A stretch of 64,000 nt of DNA, from assembly GCF_029227915.1 (NCBI RefSeq), contig NC_079886.1:21860501-21924500 (forward strand). Reading direction: 5' to 3'. Below the pieces are notes generated by a model. The model made no database searches. It was given only the letters and a program-made list of their open reading frames with translations, and was not told where the DNA came from. This document shows positions 59,974 through 64,000 of the stretch, piece by piece; within the stretch, counting starts at the first letter, position 1, and every line of letters starts with the position of its first letter. This DNA comes from Hydractinia symbiolongicarpus. Lineage: Eukaryota > Cnidaria > Hydrozoa > Anthoathecata > Hydractiniidae. The position numbers and the translations under genes are program-made.

Positions 59974-61257
59974 TGTACCAAGAGCTTGCAAGGTAACATT
60001 TATAACAACTCTTTATGGGGATTGATAGCACCCACTTGTTATAGGCAATGTGTTTTTGTGAAAATTTGTTTTAGTTACAATTTTCTTGGAACTAAAATCC
60101 TGGTCATATTTGAAAATCGTCTCAATTTGCGGGTAAGAATTTTGCAAACAGGATAATAGCATCAGGTGTATAATAAATACTATGCAGCCGGTATTAAAGC
60201 GCACATGTGACATATAATTAAACCGACCTTAAAGCGGAACGACCTTTTTTACGAAAATAATGAAAGTAATCCTTTTCACATGTGTAGCAATAGCAAGGAA
60301 ACTACTCGCAGGGGCGTAGCCAGCGTCAGTCAGGCTCTGCGATCGACTGACCTACTTTTTTCATCCCATCACGTCGTTTTTTCCACCGCCACCGCGAACA
60401 CATGGATTGACGCACCAATTGTGCATCCTGCACAAATCTTTTCCCGGGCGGCGCACAAAAGCTTCGCGCTTCGCACGTCGTTTCCGCAGGATATAACAGT
60501 ATCCACTTTGTTTTTGCAGGCTGAGGTGTTGAATCTCTACTTTGTTTCGCAGATAGTCTTTTTCGCAGGATTACCTGCGAAAATTATGCCTATATACGGT
60601 CTTGTGTCTTCCATTTATGGTCATTTTGGACGCATCCTATTGGCTAGTAAATTTCGCAAAGAGGTTAAAAATTCGTTCCATATATGGCTATAGAACATAC
60701 GCAAGAAAGTCAAAAAAAAAAAAAAACAAGGCTAGCGAAGTTGTGAAGGTGAAGAAAGCATGATGTTGCTGTCAAACGTGGATTCGTATTAAGCTTTATA
60801 ACTTGTATAGAGCTTCACGAAATTTCTCTATACTCGAACCATCCAATTTTTGTATCTGTATGTAAATCTTCAGATTTGTTTTCCTGTGTAGAAAGCACTT
60901 TCAAGTTTTCAGTTCGCTAGCTATTTATCCTCTTCTGTAACTCTGTGTATGTAGACAGCAGATCTTGTAGCTATATATAATAAAGCTATTCTTATAAGCC
61001 TTTATAACAGTTTATTTAAGAGAAATATTTTAACTTTTTATCCTGATTGTGGTCACCTTTGATTCAAGGCGGTTTTAAATCAGAAGATTTTTCCTCATCT
61101 GCCTTCAAATAAAAATTTACAACCAGTATCTATTTTATTTTGCGATAATGACAAACATTCTGGACAATTTAAACCTAATCCCTTCAGTTTCTTTATGTTT
61201 GAGTAAAGCTACGTTAAAGCGTTCTGCTCAATATTTTTAGTTAGGTTGTTATATGTT

Positions 61258-61488
61258 ATGACAACAAAGCAAAAGAAAAGAAAAAGGAAACGTGTGTATC
61301 ATCTCGAAGTTGTTCCTTTTGCATTAACCCAAACGTTAGTTAATCAATGTGGTACTTCTAGCACTAATGACGAGACTTATTCCATTTGTAAGAAGCAAAC
61401 TTTTAACTTCAAATCTTTCTTTGTCAAAGGCATTTCTAAATCGAAACCTATTAAACTTAAACAAGTTTTACCTGCAGAACCTTGGTAG
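61258..61488 (+). CDS. Unassigned 76-codon open frame inside the hAT-like interval
   Basis: It opens with a very basic stretch (KQKKRKRKRVYHLEV) and ends …KQVLPAEPW. An AG acceptor precedes it at about 61239-61240. Codon content looks more coding-like than surrounding frames, but I recognise no domain. It may be an N-terminal piece of a mobile-element protein. Confidence 0.25.
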   Translation: MTTKQKKRKRKRVYHLEVVPFALTQTLVNQCGTSSTNDETYSICKKQTFNFKSFFVKGISKSKPIKLKQVLPAEPW

Positions 61489-62108
61489 ATTCATTCCCTT
61501 CACGTTTTATTAACGGTATTGGGAAATATAATGTAGGCACTCACTACGACAAGCTCCACACCTCAGTGATCACGATTATTCTTCCCATTGTAACTTGCGA
61601 GAGGACGTCTTAAGGTTTATTCATTGTAGTTAAGGCTCTCAGGTTTGTCTTTTTCAAAGGTCATTTTAAAAACATTATAAACTTTCTCTTGATAAAAATA
61701 CAGAATTGATAAGGTCAATGTTATGACGATGCTGGCAATGTATCTGTTAAAATTAATAGTTGTCATGCTAACATTTTAAAGCAAAACAGATTAGCTTTAT
61801 ACATATCCTTGTTTTTCTCTTTGCTTAAATTTAGTTGTCTGTAATTCATGCTTTGTACATTATTTCTGAAACATGATGAATCGAATCAAACGTAACATAT
61901 TTTTACAAATTTTCCAAAAGTAGTTTAAAATTTTTACGTAAAAATGTTCCTTACTTAACTAATAATCCCAACTATGCCCATAATTTTAATATTTGTAACA
62001 CGATGTGTGGAACGTATTATTAACACGAGGGTTTTCAATGATTTGTATGAAGGCATTTTGTCCATGGTTCCATTTCATTATATTTTTGAATTTTTTATTA
62101 TATTTTTG

Positions 62109-62258
62109 AAGAAAGAAGATTTCTATTTGGTTATTTTTTAATGACCTCCAATCTGCAGAAAACTTTATTTTGGTGCTAAATATGAAGAAAGAAGAATATG
62201 AACATTCTAGTTATTGCTTTAATAACTTTCAATCTACAAAAAAACATTATGATGGTGT
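62109..62258. repeat. Diverged tandem duplication of about 73 bp
   Basis: GAAGAAAGAAGA..TT..ATGACCTCCAATCTGCAGAA and GAAGAAAGAAGA..TT..ATAACTTTCAATCTACAAAA, each followed by TTTTGGTG/GATGGTG. Open frames at 62170-62407 arise from this repeat. Confidence 0.5.
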
Positions 62259-62789
62259 TATGTTGTCTTATTTCTGGTTTGATCACACCCTGGATGATAA
62301 AGATTTTAATGTATTTTATGTTGTCATTTATTCCCCTTTTTCGATCAATTCGATCAATTCTTAACGTCTATCGCATATGTCACAGAGTCGGTTTTATGGC
62401 GTTTTAGTGCTTACAGGGCGTAAAAAGGCGTTGCCTTTGGCAAACCCCCAGTTGGTTATTATCGCACCTGCGATGCGATATTGAACCTAAGACTAAGGTT
62501 TATTTTTTTCTGGCTACGCCCCTGACTAGCCCCTCCTCCATCCCCCCCTTTCCCCAAGTATCAATGTTCGAACCTCGTGCTAGCCCATTTGCAAACATTG
62601 TTAGTGATACTATACGGATATTTCATTTTATTAAACACTTTTATGTCATTATTGTTGTCTGGTCCAAAAACATTTAAAACACCTTCCGGTAAGATAGAGC
62701 AGTACTTCTGACGTCGGCCAATATTCTCCGATAGGAGGCTTAACTCTTCAGTCCGAGAGATTCAACCCATTGCCAGTTAAATATCATTA

Positions 62790-62920
62790 GTGAGTTTTAA
62801 TCTATTAGACACGTGTATACTGAATTAATTGATCCAATACTTCTGATAGCGTCAGATATTAGCTATAACTTGAAACTATTACTTAAAATCCTAACACATC
62901 CTTATAATCGGTAAGTTTAA
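62790..62920. repeat. Dispersed repeat family R1, copy 3
   Basis: The most diverged member: GTTTTAATCTATTAGACACG, AGATATTAGCT, ACTTGAAACTA and ACATCCTTATAATCGGTAA align with copies at 36.1 and 54.7 kb. Confidence 0.5.
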
Positions 62921-63459
62921 TATCGTTAGGATTGTCCTGAAAACTTAAAACACACAACACAACTTTATTTCATCAGGGGAATCATTTTGTAAAGTTTGAT
63001 AACCCGATTTAGGTTTTGCCCGAAAATCAGGTAATTAGTCACCATCACCAATCTTGGACAAAAGTACTGAGAAAAAGATCATGTCATTTTGCAAATGACG
63101 AACGAAACGAAAGAATCAAATTCTCTGTAGTCGGCGGCAACAAAAATTTGCTAGTCGCATTTTCTAGCACACCCACACAGCAAAATAATCCACTTTCATC
63201 GAAAATGACCATGTTGACCTTAGCAGCAATTAGCACATTATAAAAATTAGAAAATTAGCTAACTTGACCGGACATATTTCGATCACGATTTTCGGTCATA
63301 ATATGTTCAAAATACCCTGGATCGTATAGGGTTAACACAACAAGTGACAATCTGCATTTCTAACAACTATCGCCATTATTTTTTTTCTCCACTGAATTAA
63401 AAACAGAGAAAGTACAGATAAAATGAAGCAAATTATGTCATTTTTTTTTTTCAGGTTAA

Positions 63460-63626
63460 GCTTCTAGATTTGGGTGAAAGTTATGACCACCTACTGGACA
63501 CGTCTTGAATTGAACATTCATCTTCAAGGCAACGCATTCTTTATGTCCGTAAAGTTAAGTTTCATGGACGAACAGCTGCTGACAATTTGGCTAGCCTCGT
63601 CTGGTAGTAGAAATTTTGGGTATCCG

Positions 63627-63664
<38 letters not shown>

Positions 63665-63999
63665 ATTTATTTAACGTCGGAGAAATAACTATGTACATAT
63701 AGCTTCCTGATATAAAAAATAAATAAAAACATACTTATAAATATACAGGAAACTAATCAAATCCGACAAAAATTTGTTTATAGTTTTATGAAAAATGTAT
63801 AAATATTATGAAAAATTATTTAAATAGACCGAGTGACTGAAATCATACTCCTTTAGTTTCGTTTTAAATCTTCTAAGGCTGTTACAACTTCGCATGCAAA
63901 CCTTACGAAGCTTTGTATAAAACTTTCCGCACTATAGTCCTCCATTACCTTGATCTTAACGGCTGATGTTGTAGCACAGCAAAATACTGCCATCCAAAT
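63460..63999 (-). pseudogene. BEL/Pao-type retrotransposon integrase fragment, interrupted
   Basis: On the minus strand 63887-63999 encodes an integrase-core segment (WMAVFCCATTSAVKIKVMED). The frame resumes at 63460-63631 with FLLPDEASQIV, MKLNFTDIKN and, after a frameshift, TCPVGGHN. These are blocks of the rve integrase core in BEL/Pao elements of invertebrates. About 255 bases of foreign sequence interrupt it. It also runs off the window edge. Not functional. Confidence 0.65.
63632..63886 (-). mobile_element. LINE 3'-end insertion with a (TTC)n tail inside the integrase
   Basis: In minus orientation it starts with the last ORF codons of a LINE (SLRRFKTKLKEYDF), then a short AT-rich UTR ending CGACGTTAAATAAATTAA and an (AAG)n tail, read as (TTC)n at 63628-63662 on the + strand. 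ACTTC occurs at both junctions (63627-63631 and 63887-63891) as a likely 5-bp target duplication. Severe 5' truncation is normal for LINE insertions. Confidence 0.65.
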
Positions 64000-64000
64000 T

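Larger units (their letters stand above)
60309..62524. mobile_element. Possible hAT-like element bounded by 15-bp inverted repeats
   Basis: CAGGGGCGTAGCCAG at 60309-60323 and its perfect reverse complement at 62510-62524. This terminus style is common in hAT elements and their MITEs. The flanking octamers ACTACTCG and ACTAGCCC match only partly, so a clean 8-bp target duplication is not proven. No hAT dimerisation domain is visible. Two separate MITEs of one family in opposite orientation are the alternative. Confidence 0.4.

Noticed and set aside
60280-60693. 137-codon open frame
   Set aside because: It begins across the CAGGGGCGTAGCCAG terminus and shows no domain or coding-like composition.
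63474-63665. 63-codon frame ending in poly-Ser
   Set aside because: It is the antisense of the integrase fragment plus the (TTC)n tail.

Overview
The window is a strongly AT-rich animal genome segment with short interrupted genes, long non-coding stretches and dense repeats. The mix of transposons (ISL2EU-like with a THAP domain, Helitron-like, pogo/Tigger-like, PIF/Harbinger, Penelope, BEL/Pao, CR1/L2-type LINE) and the intronless Golgi-enzyme genes suggest an invertebrate, most plausibly a cnidarian and perhaps a hydrozoan. That placement is an inference from base composition and gene style, not a proof. No bacterial, CRISPR or operon features are present. Layout: (1) 1.06-8.63 kb, + strand: a six-exon gene for a predicted 1,224-residue chromatin protein with an N-terminal Tudor-like domain, a split-exon PHD finger, a very long disordered middle with a pentapeptide Gln/Ala repeat, and a C-terminal MYND finger. 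Its second intron carries two Helitron-like remnants. (2) 9-29 kb: mostly non-coding, with a pogo-like MITE and a diverged inverted copy, a TTAA-flanked MITE, a third Helitron-like terminus, a decayed ISL2EU-like transposon with long inverted termini at 13.8-16.3 kb, and several tandem repeats. (3) 29.8-31.4 kb and 41.2-42.2 kb, + strand: two intronless genes for type II membrane proteins of the secretory pathway, a fucosyltransferase-like protein and a PC-esterase/NXPE-like protein. (4) 32.9-34.8 kb: a decayed integrase-type element with one in-frame stop. (5) 42.7-46 kb: Helitron-like repeats followed by a 5'-truncated, frameshifted CR1/L2-type LINE. (6) 47-55 kb: repeats, including a Harbinger fragment beside a pogo/Tigger N-terminus and a Penelope reverse transcriptase fragment. 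(7) 55.8-59.9 kb, + strand: a gene of unknown function that I assembled from nine small, phase-compatible exons. It has an internal duplication of an exon pair, a SINE in intron 1, and a MITE inserted exactly at the splice donor of intron 7. (8) 60-64 kb: a possible hAT-like element and a BEL/Pao integrase remnant interrupted by a LINE tail. The recognisable genes are independent: a nuclear chromatin reader, two probable Golgi enzymes and an unknown small basic protein. All the mobile-element proteins look dead. I did not find a clearly new multi-gene system. The most unusual items are the Tudor-PHD-MYND architecture, the small-exon gene with its duplicated exon pair, and the MITE whose target duplication is a splice donor.
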